A stretch of 64,000 nucleotides of DNA from TMED8 sp038125725 (lineage in GTDB: Bacteria > Pseudomonadota > Alphaproteobacteria > Rhodospirillales > Casp-alpha2), in the NCBI GenBank assembly GCA_038125725.1, contig JAYPEK010000008.1:1-64000 (forward strand). Reading direction: 5' to 3'. The translations under genes were made by a program, and so were the position numbers. The notes under the pieces are model-generated. The model ran no database searches. It was not told the DNA's origin and was given only the letters and a program-made list of their open reading frames with translations. This document shows positions 33,582-41,375 of the stretch, in pieces; the first letter of the stretch is position 1; each line of letters starts with the position of its first letter.

Positions 33582-35114
33582 ATGGAAATCATCGCCTCTC
33601 TCGCTCATGGCGTTCTCGTCGCCCTGGAGCCCATCAACCTAGGCCTTGCGGTCATCGGCGTGATCGTCGGTCTGTTCGTCGGTGCCATGCCGGGCTTGGG
33701 CTCAGTCAACGGCGTGGCGATCCTGCTGCCGTTCACCTTCGTCATCCAGGACATGACCGGCAGCGCGACCTCGCCGATGATCTTCCTTGCCGCGATCTAC
33801 TACGGCGCCATGTACGGCGGCGCCATTTCGTCGATCACATTGGGAATCCCTGGCGCCTCGACGGCCGTGGCAACGACCTTCGATGGCCGGCCCATGGCGC
33901 TCAAGGGCGAGGCCGACCGCGCTCTGGTGACCGCCGCCGTGGCATCGTTCGTCGGTGGCACCGTTTCCAACCTGCTGTTCACCGGTTTCGCGCCGCCCTT
34001 GGCCTCGGTGGCCTTGAAGTTCGGCGATCCGGAAATCTTCGCGCTGATGCTGCTCGCCTTTGCGACCTTCGTCGGGCTCGGCGGTGACGACATTCCGAAG
34101 ACCATCTTTTCCATTTGCTTCGGCCTGGTGCTGGCGGCGGTCGGTTTCGACGTCGTTTCCGGCGAGCCGCGCCTGATCTTCTTCGACATGACCGGCTTCA
34201 CCCACGGCATCCGCTTCCTGGTGCTGGCCATCGGCGTTTACGGCATCGGCGAGATGATCTGGACGATCAACGCGTCGCGCTACAAGGACACCATGACCGA
34301 GGTCAACATCACCTTCGAGCGCATCATGAGGTCGGTTCGCACTTTCGGTGATGCCTGGAAGGGCACCGCCATCGGCTCGGCGCTCGGCTTCTTCGTCGGC
34401 ATCTTGCCGGCCGCCGGCGCGACGCCCGGATCGTTGATGGCCTACGGCGTCGCCAAGATGACGTCCAAGGACCCGAGCAAGTACGGCAAGGGCGAAGTGG
34501 ATGGCGTCGCCGCGCCGGAAGCCGCCAACAACTCGGCCTCCACCGGCGCCATGTTGCCGATGATGACGCTCGGCATTCCCGGCTCGCCGACCACCGCCGT
34601 GCTGCTTGCCGGCATGGTCATCTGGGGGCTGCAGCCGGGACCGTTGCTGTTCACCAACCAGCCCGATTTCGTCTGGCCGCTGATCGGATCTTTCTACATC
34701 TCCAACGTCATCGCGCTTTTGATCAATCTGGCCGCGATCCCGATGTTCCTGTGGATGCTGCGCATGCCGTTCACCATTCTGGCGCCGTTGATCTTCGTGC
34801 TGTCGCTGGTTGGCACCTTCGCCGCCTACCAGGACATGTTCGATGTCTGGCTGATGGTGATCTTCGGCGCCGGCGCGTTCTTCATGCGGGTGCTCGATTA
34901 TCCGGTGGCGCCGGCGGTGCTGGCCATCGTGCTCGGTCCCATTGCCGAGCCGAAGCTGCGCCAGTCGCTGTTGCTGTCGGACGGTGATTTCTCGATCTTC
35001 TTCACCCGCCCGATTGCCGGGCCGATCACGGTGATTGCCATCATTCTGATCCTGCTGCCGTTGATCAAGCTGATCCGCGACAAGCTGCGGGGCAAGAAGC
35101 CGAGCGCCGCCTGA
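33582..35114 (+). CDS. Tripartite tricarboxylate transporter permease (TctA family)
   Basis: 510-residue large permease with about eleven hydrophobic segments. The two diagnostic glycine-rich motifs are present: LFVGAMPGLGSVNGVAI near residue 30, and FFVGILPAAGATPGSLMAYG near residue 270, followed by EAANNSASTGAMLPMMTLGI. It uses ion gradients rather than ATP in characterised homologues. It is the last transporter gene of the operon; the second GntR gene begins 56 bp after its stop. Confidence 0.94.
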   Translation: MEIIASLAHGVLVALEPINLGLAVIGVIVGLFVGAMPGLGSVNGVAILLPFTFVIQDMTGSATSPMIFLAAIYYGAMYGGAISSITLGIPGASTAVATTFDGRPMALKGEADRALVTAAVASFVGGTVSNLLFTGFAPPLASVALKFGDPEIFALMLLAFATFVGLGGDDIPKTIFSICFGLVLAAVGFDVVSGEPRLIFFDMTGFTHGIRFLVLAIGVYGIGEMIWTINASRYKDTMTEVNITFERIMRSVRTFGDAWKGTAIGSALGFFVGILPAAGATPGSLMAYGVAKMTSKDPSKYGKGEVDGVAAPEAANNSASTGAMLPMMTLGIPGSPTTAVLLAGMVIWGLQPGPLLFTNQPDFVWPLIGSFYISNVIALLINLAAIPMFLWMLRMPFTILAPLIFVLSLVGTFAAYQDMFDVWLMVIFGAGAFFMRVLDYPVAPAVLAIVLGPIAEPKLRQSLLLSDGDFSIFFTRPIAGPITVIAIILILLPLIKLIRDKLRGKKPSAA

Positions 35115-35170
35115 CCTAAGGAAACCGCCCCGGCGCCGCAGGGCGCGTCTCGGAGAACGAAAGGGCCCCA

Positions 35171-35863
35171 GTGACGGATTCGTTGAAGCTCAGCCCGATC
35201 GCCACGAACTTCACGCTGAAGGATCATATCCTGGGCGTGCTCCGCGATGCCATTCTGGACATGAACATCTACGATCCCGCGACCGACCTGCGCCTGGACG
35301 AGCGCCGGATGGCCGAGCAATTGGGCATTTCGCGCACCCCCATCCGTGAGGCCCTGGTGCGCCTGGAACGCGACGGTTTTGTCGAGATCGTGCCGCGCAA
35401 GGGGGTGTTCGTTTGCCGTAAGTCGTTGGATGAAATCCTCGAGATCGTCGTCGTCTGGGCGGCGTTGGAAAGCATGGCGGCCAGGCTCGCCACCGAGAAC
35501 GCCTCCAACCAGGACCTGGCCGAACTGCGCACTATGGCGACCCGATACAGCACCAATGCGGCGCGCGCCGACATTGCCGAATATTCAGAAGCCAATATCG
35601 AGTTCCACCAGCGCATCCTGGATCTCTCCAAGTGCTCGATGATCCGCGAGATGGCCGACGGCCTGTTTTTGCACATGCACGCCGTCCGTCGCCGGGCCAT
35701 GGGCGAAAGCGACCGCGCCGTGCATTCGGTGGTCGATCACATGGAGATCATCCAGGCCCTGGAAAGCCGCGACGGCGACTTGGCCGCGCGCCGGGTGCGC
35801 GACCACACCATGCGCCTGCACGAGCACATCCGCGCCGTGTGGCCGGAACTGGACCCGGCCTAG
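35171..35863 (+). CDS. GntR family regulator, FCD type (oxalate locus, downstream copy)
   Basis: 230-residue paralogue of the regulator at 24427, with the same N-terminal SLKL-P and NFTLKDHI motifs, winged helix (RMAEQLGISRTPIREALVRL) and FCD domain (NIEFHQRILDLS, HTMRLHEHI). It starts with GTG and is likely cotranscribed with tctCBA. The two copies frame the oxc-frc-fhs-tctCBA genes. Duplicated regulators at opposite ends of one operon suggest either paired control or divergence in ligand or operator. No TGGTATACCA palindrome precedes this copy. Confidence 0.92.
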   Translation: MTDSLKLSPIATNFTLKDHILGVLRDAILDMNIYDPATDLRLDERRMAEQLGISRTPIREALVRLERDGFVEIVPRKGVFVCRKSLDEILEIVVVWAALESMAARLATENASNQDLAELRTMATRYSTNAARADIAEYSEANIEFHQRILDLSKCSMIREMADGLFLHMHAVRRRAMGESDRAVHSVVDHMEIIQALESRDGDLAARRVRDHTMRLHEHIRAVWPELDPA

Positions 35864-35866
35864 CGC

Positions 35867-38668
35867 CTATTCGGCGGCAATGGGGCTGGTGGCGTCGGCT
35901 TTCTCCACCGTGCAGGCGGAGAATTTGAACTCCGGAATCTTGCCGTAGGGATCGAGCACCGGGTTGGTCAGGATATTGGCCGCCGCCTCCACGTAGGCGA
36001 AGGGCACGAACACCATGTCCTCGGCGACCGCCCGGTCGGCGCGGGCCATGATGTTGATATGGCCGCGGCGGGTGGCGATACGGATCATGTCGCCGGGCTG
36101 AATGCCGAGCTTCCTCAGTGTCTTCGGATGCAGTGACGCGTTGGCTTCCGGTTCGGCCCAATCGAGGATGGTGGCGCGCCGGGTCATGGAGCCCGTGTGC
36201 CAGTGCTCCAACTGCCGGCCGGTGGTCAGGATCATGGGATAGTCCGCATCCGGTGTCTCCGCCGGCGCGATGATCGAGGCCGGCGTGAACTTGGCGCGCC
36301 CCTCGGGCCTCGGGAAGCCGTCGCCGAAGACGATGGGTTGACCCGGGTCGGTCTCGCTCAAGGACGGATAAGTGACGACGTTCTCGCGCTCCAGCCGCTC
36401 CCAGGTGATGTTGTCCAGCGACTTCATGGAACGCTTCATTTCGTTGAAGACATCGCGCGGATGTTCGTAGGTCCATCCGAGGCCGAGCCGCTTGGCCAGG
36501 TCGGTGACGATGAACCAGTCCTCGCGCGCCTCGCCGGGCGCCGGCACGGCGGGGCGGCCCATCTGCACCTGGCGGTTGGTGTTGGTGACGGTGCCGGTCT
36601 TCTCCGCCCAGGCGGTCGCCGGCAGGATCACGTCGGCATAGTTGGCGGTCTCGGTCAGGAAAATGTCCTGCACCACCAGATGGTCGAGCTTGGCCAGCGC
36701 GTCGCGGGCGTGGCTGACGTCCGGGTCCGACATGGCCGGGTTCTCACCCAGCACGTAGAGCCCCTTGATCTGGCGGTCGTAGATGGCGTTGACGATCTCA
36801 ACCACGGTCAGGCCTGGGGTTTCCAGCACGTCGAAGCCGTCCCAGATATCCTTGAACAGCTCGCGTACCCCGGCGTCGGCGACGGATTGGTAATCGGGCA
36901 ACACCATCGGAATGAGCCCTGCGTCCGAAGCACCCTGCACGTTGTTCTGGCCGCGCAGTGGATGCAGGCCGCTGCCGGGGCGCCCGACCTGGCCGCTCAT
37001 CAGCGCCAGCGAAATCAGGCAGCGCGCGTTGTCGGTGCCGTGGATGTGCTGCGACACGCCCATGCCCCAGAAGATCATGCCCGCCTTGGCGCGCGCGAAG
37101 GTTCGCGCCACGTCGCGCAGCAAGGTGGCGTCGATGCCGCAGACCGCTTCCATGGCTTCGGGGGTGAAATCGGCCAGATGCGACTTGATCGCCTCGAAGC
37201 CCTCGGTCATCGATTCGATGTACTGCCGGTCGTAGAGCTCCTCGGTGACGATCACGTTCATGATCGCGTTCAGCATGGCGACGTCGGTGCCGGGCCGGAA
37301 CTGCAGCATATGGGTGGCGTGACGCTTCAGGCCCTGGCCGCGCGGATCCATGACGATCAGCTTGCCGCCGCGTTTGGCGAACTGCTTGAAGTAGGTGGCG
37401 GCGACGGGGTGGTTCTCGATCGGATTGCAGCCGATGACAATGGCCACGTCGGCGTTCTCGATTTCATTGAAAGTGGCGGTGACGGCGCCGGAGCCGACAT
37501 TCTCCATCAGCGCCGCCACGGAGGAGGCATGGCAGAGGCGCGTGCAGTGGTCGACGTTGTTGTGGCCGAAGGCCGTGCGAATCAGCTTCTGGAACAGATA
37601 AGCTTCCTCGTTCGAGCATTTGGCCGATCCGAATCCGGCAACGGCGCCGCCACCGTCGGAATCGCGCAGTTTCAGGAACCCTTCGGCCGCCTTCTGCATG
37701 GCCTCTTCCCAGGTGGCCTCGCGGAAGAACGGCGTGGGGTCGGCCGGATCGACGTTCAGGCCCTTGGCGGGCGCGTCGTCGCGGCGGATCAGCGGTTTGG
37801 TCAGGCGGTGGCGATGCGCCACGTAGTCGAAGCCGAAGCGGCCCTTGACGCAAAGCCGGTTCTCGTTCGCCGGCCCGCCGGCGCCCTCGACCCATTTGAT
37901 CTTGTCGTCCTTGATGTTGAAGGTGAGCTGGCAGCCGACACCGCAATAAGGACAGACGGAATTGACCTGGCGGTCGACATCGGCGCGGTCGCCGGCCTCG
38001 TTTTCGTCGACCACCGTCGCCGGCATCAGGGCGCCGGTGGGGCAGGCCTGCACGCATTCGCCGCAGGCGACACAGGTCGACGCGCCCATGGGATCGGCGA
38101 GATCGAAGGTGATGCGCGCGTCATGGCCGCGCCCGGACATGCCGATGACGTCGTTGACCTGCACTTCGCGGCAGGCACGCACGCAGAGACTGCAATGGAT
38201 GCAGGCATCCAAATTCACCCGCATGGCGGCGTGGGAACCGTCCAGCAACGGCACGCGAGCGTTTTCCAGCGCCGGGAAACGGCTCTCCGAGACGCCTTGC
38301 AAATCGGCCATTTGCCAGAGATGCGACGATTTGTCGTGCGCAGCGGGGCGCTCGGGCTGGTCGGCGAGCAGCAACTCCATCACCATCCTGCGCGCGGTCT
38401 CGGCGCGGTCGGATGCAGTCTTTACCACCATGCCGTCGGCGGCCGGGCGGATGCAGGACGCGGCCAGCGTGCGCTCGCCCTCGATCTCCACCATGCAGGC
38501 GCGGCAGTTACCGTCGGCGCGGTAGCCGACGGCCGGCTTGTGGCAAAGGTGCGGGATGGTCGTGCCCTGGCCCTTGGCGGCTTCCCAGATGGTTTGGCCT
38601 TCGGGGACGGTCACTTGGTTGCCGTCGAGGGTAAAGGTGACGGTCTTGGTGTCGCTGGTATCACTCAT
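35867..38668 (-). CDS. NAD-dependent formate dehydrogenase, alpha (molybdenum/tungsten) subunit
   Basis: 933-residue catalytic subunit that oxidises formate to CO2. In order it has a plant-type [2Fe-2S] domain (Cys42, 55, 58, 72), a His-Cys region (HDKSSHLW), two [4Fe-4S] motifs (CIHCSLCVRAC at ~156 and CVACGECVQACP at ~199), a further cluster (CPYCGVGC, then RLCVKGRFG) and the bis-MGD domain. The active-site ligand is Cys379 in HCTRLCHASS, so this is a cysteine, not selenocysteine, enzyme. The layout is that of FdsA/FdhA in soluble NAD-linked formate dehydrogenases. The start is 3 bp upstream of the fused diaphorase gene stop. It converges on the second GntR gene, with stops 3 bp apart. Confidence 0.95.
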   Translation of the reverse strand: MSDTSDTKTVTFTLDGNQVTVPEGQTIWEAAKGQGTTIPHLCHKPAVGYRADGNCRACMVEIEGERTLAASCIRPAADGMVVKTASDRAETARRMVMELLLADQPERPAAHDKSSHLWQMADLQGVSESRFPALENARVPLLDGSHAAMRVNLDACIHCSLCVRACREVQVNDVIGMSGRGHDARITFDLADPMGASTCVACGECVQACPTGALMPATVVDENEAGDRADVDRQVNSVCPYCGVGCQLTFNIKDDKIKWVEGAGGPANENRLCVKGRFGFDYVAHRHRLTKPLIRRDDAPAKGLNVDPADPTPFFREATWEEAMQKAAEGFLKLRDSDGGGAVAGFGSAKCSNEEAYLFQKLIRTAFGHNNVDHCTRLCHASSVAALMENVGSGAVTATFNEIENADVAIVIGCNPIENHPVAATYFKQFAKRGGKLIVMDPRGQGLKRHATHMLQFRPGTDVAMLNAIMNVIVTEELYDRQYIESMTEGFEAIKSHLADFTPEAMEAVCGIDATLLRDVARTFARAKAGMIFWGMGVSQHIHGTDNARCLISLALMSGQVGRPGSGLHPLRGQNNVQGASDAGLIPMVLPDYQSVADAGVRELFKDIWDGFDVLETPGLTVVEIVNAIYDRQIKGLYVLGENPAMSDPDVSHARDALAKLDHLVVQDIFLTETANYADVILPATAWAEKTGTVTNTNRQVQMGRPAVPAPGEAREDWFIVTDLAKRLGLGWTYEHPRDVFNEMKRSMKSLDNITWERLERENVVTYPSLSETDPGQPIVFGDGFPRPEGRAKFTPASIIAPAETPDADYPMILTTGRQLEHWHTGSMTRRATILDWAEPEANASLHPKTLRKLGIQPGDMIRIATRRGHINIMARADRAVAEDMVFVPFAYVEAAANILTNPVLDPYGKIPEFKFSACTVEKADATSPIAAE

Positions 38669-38670
38669 GA

Positions 38671-40365
38671 TCAGATCTCGTCAGCAAAATGTTTGATGGT
38701 CAGGCGGATGGGATTGGGCGCCGCTTGCCCGAGGCCGCAGATGGACGCGTCGGCCATGGCTTGGCAGAGCTCTTCCAGCAGCGGCTGGTCCCATTGGTCG
38801 GCCTGCATCAATTTCACCGCCTTCTCGCAGCCGACCCGGCAGGGCGTGCACTGGCCGCAGCTCTCGTCCTCGAAGAAGCGCAGCATGTTGAGCGCCGCGC
38901 CGCGCGCGCTGTCGGCGTCCGACAGCACCACCACGGCGGCGGAACCGATGAAGGTGCCCAAGGGCTGCAGGGTGTCGAAGTCCAAGGGCACGTCGTCGAT
39001 GGAGGCCGGCAACAATCCCGAAGACGGCCCGCCCGGCTGATAGGCCTTGAACTGGTGGCCCGGCGCCATGCCGCCGGCGGCTTCGATGATGTCGGTGATG
39101 GTGGAGCCTGCCGGCAACAGATAGCCCCCCGGCTTGGCGACCCGGCCCGAGACCGAATAGCTGCGCAAGCCCTTGCGGCCGTTCTTTTCAGTGCCGGCGA
39201 GCACGTCAGAACCTTCGCGCAGAACCTTGGCGACCCAGTAGAGGGTTTCCACGTTGTTGACCAGCGTCGGCCGGCCGAAGATGCCGACCTGGGCGACGAA
39301 GGGCGGACGGTGGCGCGGCAGCCCGCGTTTGCCCTCGATGCTTTCGATCATCGCCGATTCCTCGCCGCAGATGTAGGCGCCGGCGCCGCGGCGGAGGTCG
39401 ATATAGCCTTGCTCGACGATGCCGGCCTTTTCGAGGGCAGCGATTTCGCGCCTGAGGATCTCCAGCACCGCCGGATATTCGTCGCGCATGTAGATGAATG
39501 TGGTTTCCGCCTCCACCGCCCAGGCGGCGATCAGCATGCCTTCCAGGAACAGGTGCGGCGTGCGCTCCAGGTAGTAGCGGTCCTTGAAGGTGCCGGGTTC
39601 GCCCTCGTCGCCGTTGACGGCGAGGTAACGCGGCCCTGCCTCGGCACGGACGAAAGACCACTTGCGCCCGGTCGGGAAACCCGCACCGCCGAGCCCGCGA
39701 AGACCGGCTTCGAGCAGTGTTTCCTCGATGGCTTCCGGCGCGGTGCCGCCAGCGCGGATTTCCTTGAGCTTTTCGTAACCGCCGGCGGCGGTGTAGGCGG
39801 CGAAGTCCTCGTAATCGGGCAAATGCGCGTGGGTGTCGCCCGCGGCGATGGCGGCGTCGACCTTCTCGGGTGTCGCCTGGTCGATGTGGTTGTGGCCGAT
39901 TTCCAGAACAGGCGCGGTGTCGCAGCGGCCCATGCAGGGTGCCCGCAGTACCCGCACTTGCGATCCGTCGAGGCCACTTTCCAGTGCCCGGATCAATTCC
40001 TGGGCGCCGGCCAGTTCGCACGATAGCGAGTCGCAGACCCGGATGGTCAGCGCCGGCGGCGGCGTTTCGCCCTCGCGCACCACGTCAAAATGGGCATAGA
40101 AGGTGGCGACTTCGTAGATTTCCGCCTGCGACAGCCGCATTTCATCGGCCAGCGCCAGCAAATGCGCCGCCGAGAGATGCCCGAAGCGGTCCTGGATCAG
40201 GTGCAGGAATTCGATCAGCAGGTCGCGCCGGCGTGGGCGCTCGCCCAGCAGTTCGCGAACCTCGGTGTGCGCCGCGTCGTCAAGCTGGCGTCCCTTGGGG
40301 CTGGCGCGCCCCTTGCCGCGTCCGGATTTCCAGACGCCGTCCAAATCGTCCAACGGTGGTGCCAT
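38671..40365 (-). CDS. Formate dehydrogenase fused gamma-beta (NuoE-NuoF-like) subunit
   Basis: 564-residue fusion of a NuoE-like and a NuoF-like diaphorase subunit, which passes electrons from formate to NAD. The NuoE-like part (1-155) binds [2Fe-2S] through Cys111, Cys116, Cys144 and Cys148 (CDSLSC and APCMGRC). The NuoF-like part has the FMN/NAD region LRGLGGAGFPTGRKWSFV, NGDEGEPGTFKDR, ICGEESAMIESIEG and a [4Fe-4S] motif CGQCTPCRVGC. In many Fds systems these are two separate genes. ATG 40365 starts the NuoE domain; an upstream open frame is not coding-like. The alpha subunit gene follows within 3 bp. Neither fdhD nor fdsD is seen nearby. Confidence 0.93.
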   Translation of the reverse strand: MAPPLDDLDGVWKSGRGKGRASPKGRQLDDAAHTEVRELLGERPRRRDLLIEFLHLIQDRFGHLSAAHLLALADEMRLSQAEIYEVATFYAHFDVVREGETPPPALTIRVCDSLSCELAGAQELIRALESGLDGSQVRVLRAPCMGRCDTAPVLEIGHNHIDQATPEKVDAAIAAGDTHAHLPDYEDFAAYTAAGGYEKLKEIRAGGTAPEAIEETLLEAGLRGLGGAGFPTGRKWSFVRAEAGPRYLAVNGDEGEPGTFKDRYYLERTPHLFLEGMLIAAWAVEAETTFIYMRDEYPAVLEILRREIAALEKAGIVEQGYIDLRRGAGAYICGEESAMIESIEGKRGLPRHRPPFVAQVGIFGRPTLVNNVETLYWVAKVLREGSDVLAGTEKNGRKGLRSYSVSGRVAKPGGYLLPAGSTITDIIEAAGGMAPGHQFKAYQPGGPSSGLLPASIDDVPLDFDTLQPLGTFIGSAAVVVLSDADSARGAALNMLRFFEDESCGQCTPCRVGCEKAVKLMQADQWDQPLLEELCQAMADASICGLGQAAPNPIRLTIKHFADEI

Positions 40366-40375
40366 GATCGTTCTC

Positions 40376-40412
40376 CCCGCTCCGGCATGGTTACCAATGA
40401 ACCCGGAGCGGG
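40376..40412 (-). promoter_or_regulatory. Nested inverted repeats before the formate dehydrogenase operon
   Basis: A perfect 10-bp dyad, CCCGCTCCGG at 40376-40385 against CCGGAGCGGG at 40403-40412, encloses a smaller dyad TGGTTACCA (40388-40396). The outer right arm on the transcript runs into the GGGGAGAA ribosome-binding site 11 bp before the ATG. It could be a LysR-family binding site, or an RNA hairpin controlling translation. Confidence 0.5.
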
Positions 40413-40469
40413 TGAAAACAGCAAATCGTATTTCGTTAAGGCGCCATTCGCCCAGGTTATGGCGCCGGA

Positions 40470-41357
40470 TCAGGCCTTTTGCGAGCGCAGCACTTCGGTC
40501 AACGCGATCACCGCCGGCGGCGCCGGCTTGCGGTCGGCGACGGCCAGGCAGATCGGCTTGGCGACCTCCGGTTCGACCAGCGGCAGTTGCGCCAGCTCGG
40601 AGGCAAAGGGCAGGCTTTTCGCCAAGGATTGCGGTGCGATGGTCGCCGCCGCGCCCAGTTCCACCTGGGTCAGCGCGGCGGTGAAGGCGTCGGTTTCCAT
40701 CACCAGGTTCGGCGTGGCGCCGACCTCGGCGAAGGTCTCGTCCAGGATGCGGCGGTTTCTCATGTTGCGGGTCAGCAGGCAAAGCGGCAGCGCCGCCGCT
40801 TCCTTCCAGGTCACGCTTCCTTTCTTGCGCGGCGCCAGATCCTTGGGCACCAGCAGCACGTAGCGCTCCTCGTACAGCACCTCGGTTTCCAGGGATTTCG
40901 GCAGCCCGGTCTCGAAATAGGTGATGCCGGCATCTAGGGTGAATTCCTCGAGCCCGCGCCAGACCTCGGACGAGGTGGCTGAATAGAGCTCCACCACCAG
41001 TTCCGGATGGCGCGCGCGCAACTGCTGGGCACTGGTCGCGGCGAAGGTGATGGCGGTCGGCACGGCGCCGATCACCAGCCTGCCGGAAAGCGCCCCCTTG
41101 GCCGCTTGGATGTCCTGGCTAAGCCCTTCCGCGTCGGAGAGCAACTGCCGCGCCCATTTCAGCACGATCTCTCCCTCGGCGGTGAAGCCGATAAAACGGT
41201 TGCCGCGCTTGACGATGGGGACCTCGAAGCGCGCCTCCATGTTGCGGATGCGGGCCGAGAAGGCCGGCTGCGAGATGCCGCATTCCTCCGCGGCGCGGGC
41301 GAAATGCCGGTGGCGCGCCAGCGCGGCCAGGAGTTGCATGTCTCTCAGGTCGGTCAT
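40470..41357 (-). CDS. LysR family transcriptional regulator
   Basis: 295-residue LysR-type regulator. The N-terminal helix-turn-helix is LLAALARHRHFARAAEECGI, then SQPAFSARIRNMEARF, and the periplasmic-binding-like effector domain starts near SGRLVIGAVPTAITFAA. It lies directly upstream of, and on the same strand as, the formate dehydrogenase genes with a 104-bp gap containing nested dyads. Fds-type formate dehydrogenase loci commonly carry such a regulator, so control of fds by formate or a related signal is the likely role. Confidence 0.92.
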   Translation of the reverse strand: MTDLRDMQLLAALARHRHFARAAEECGISQPAFSARIRNMEARFEVPIVKRGNRFIGFTAEGEIVLKWARQLLSDAEGLSQDIQAAKGALSGRLVIGAVPTAITFAATSAQQLRARHPELVVELYSATSSEVWRGLEEFTLDAGITYFETGLPKSLETEVLYEERYVLLVPKDLAPRKKGSVTWKEAAALPLCLLTRNMRNRRILDETFAEVGATPNLVMETDAFTAALTQVELGAAATIAPQSLAKSLPFASELAQLPLVEPEVAKPICLAVADRKPAPPAVIALTEVLRSQKA

Positions 41358-41375
41358 GGCTGCAATTTGTCCGTC

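Noticed and set aside
37530..37545. Selenocysteine in the formate dehydrogenase active site
   Set aside because: The codon in the HCTRLCHASS motif is a Cys codon; there is no in-frame TGA.
36197..39040. 947-codon open frame on the plus strand opposite the formate dehydrogenase alpha gene
   Set aside because: It is a high-GC antisense shadow. The minus-strand frame has complete cofactor motifs, while this one shows no domain and is rich in Arg, Gly and His.
38689..40026. Long plus-strand frame opposite the fused diaphorase subunit
   Set aside because: Antisense shadow of the NuoEF-like gene; no recognisable protein motifs.
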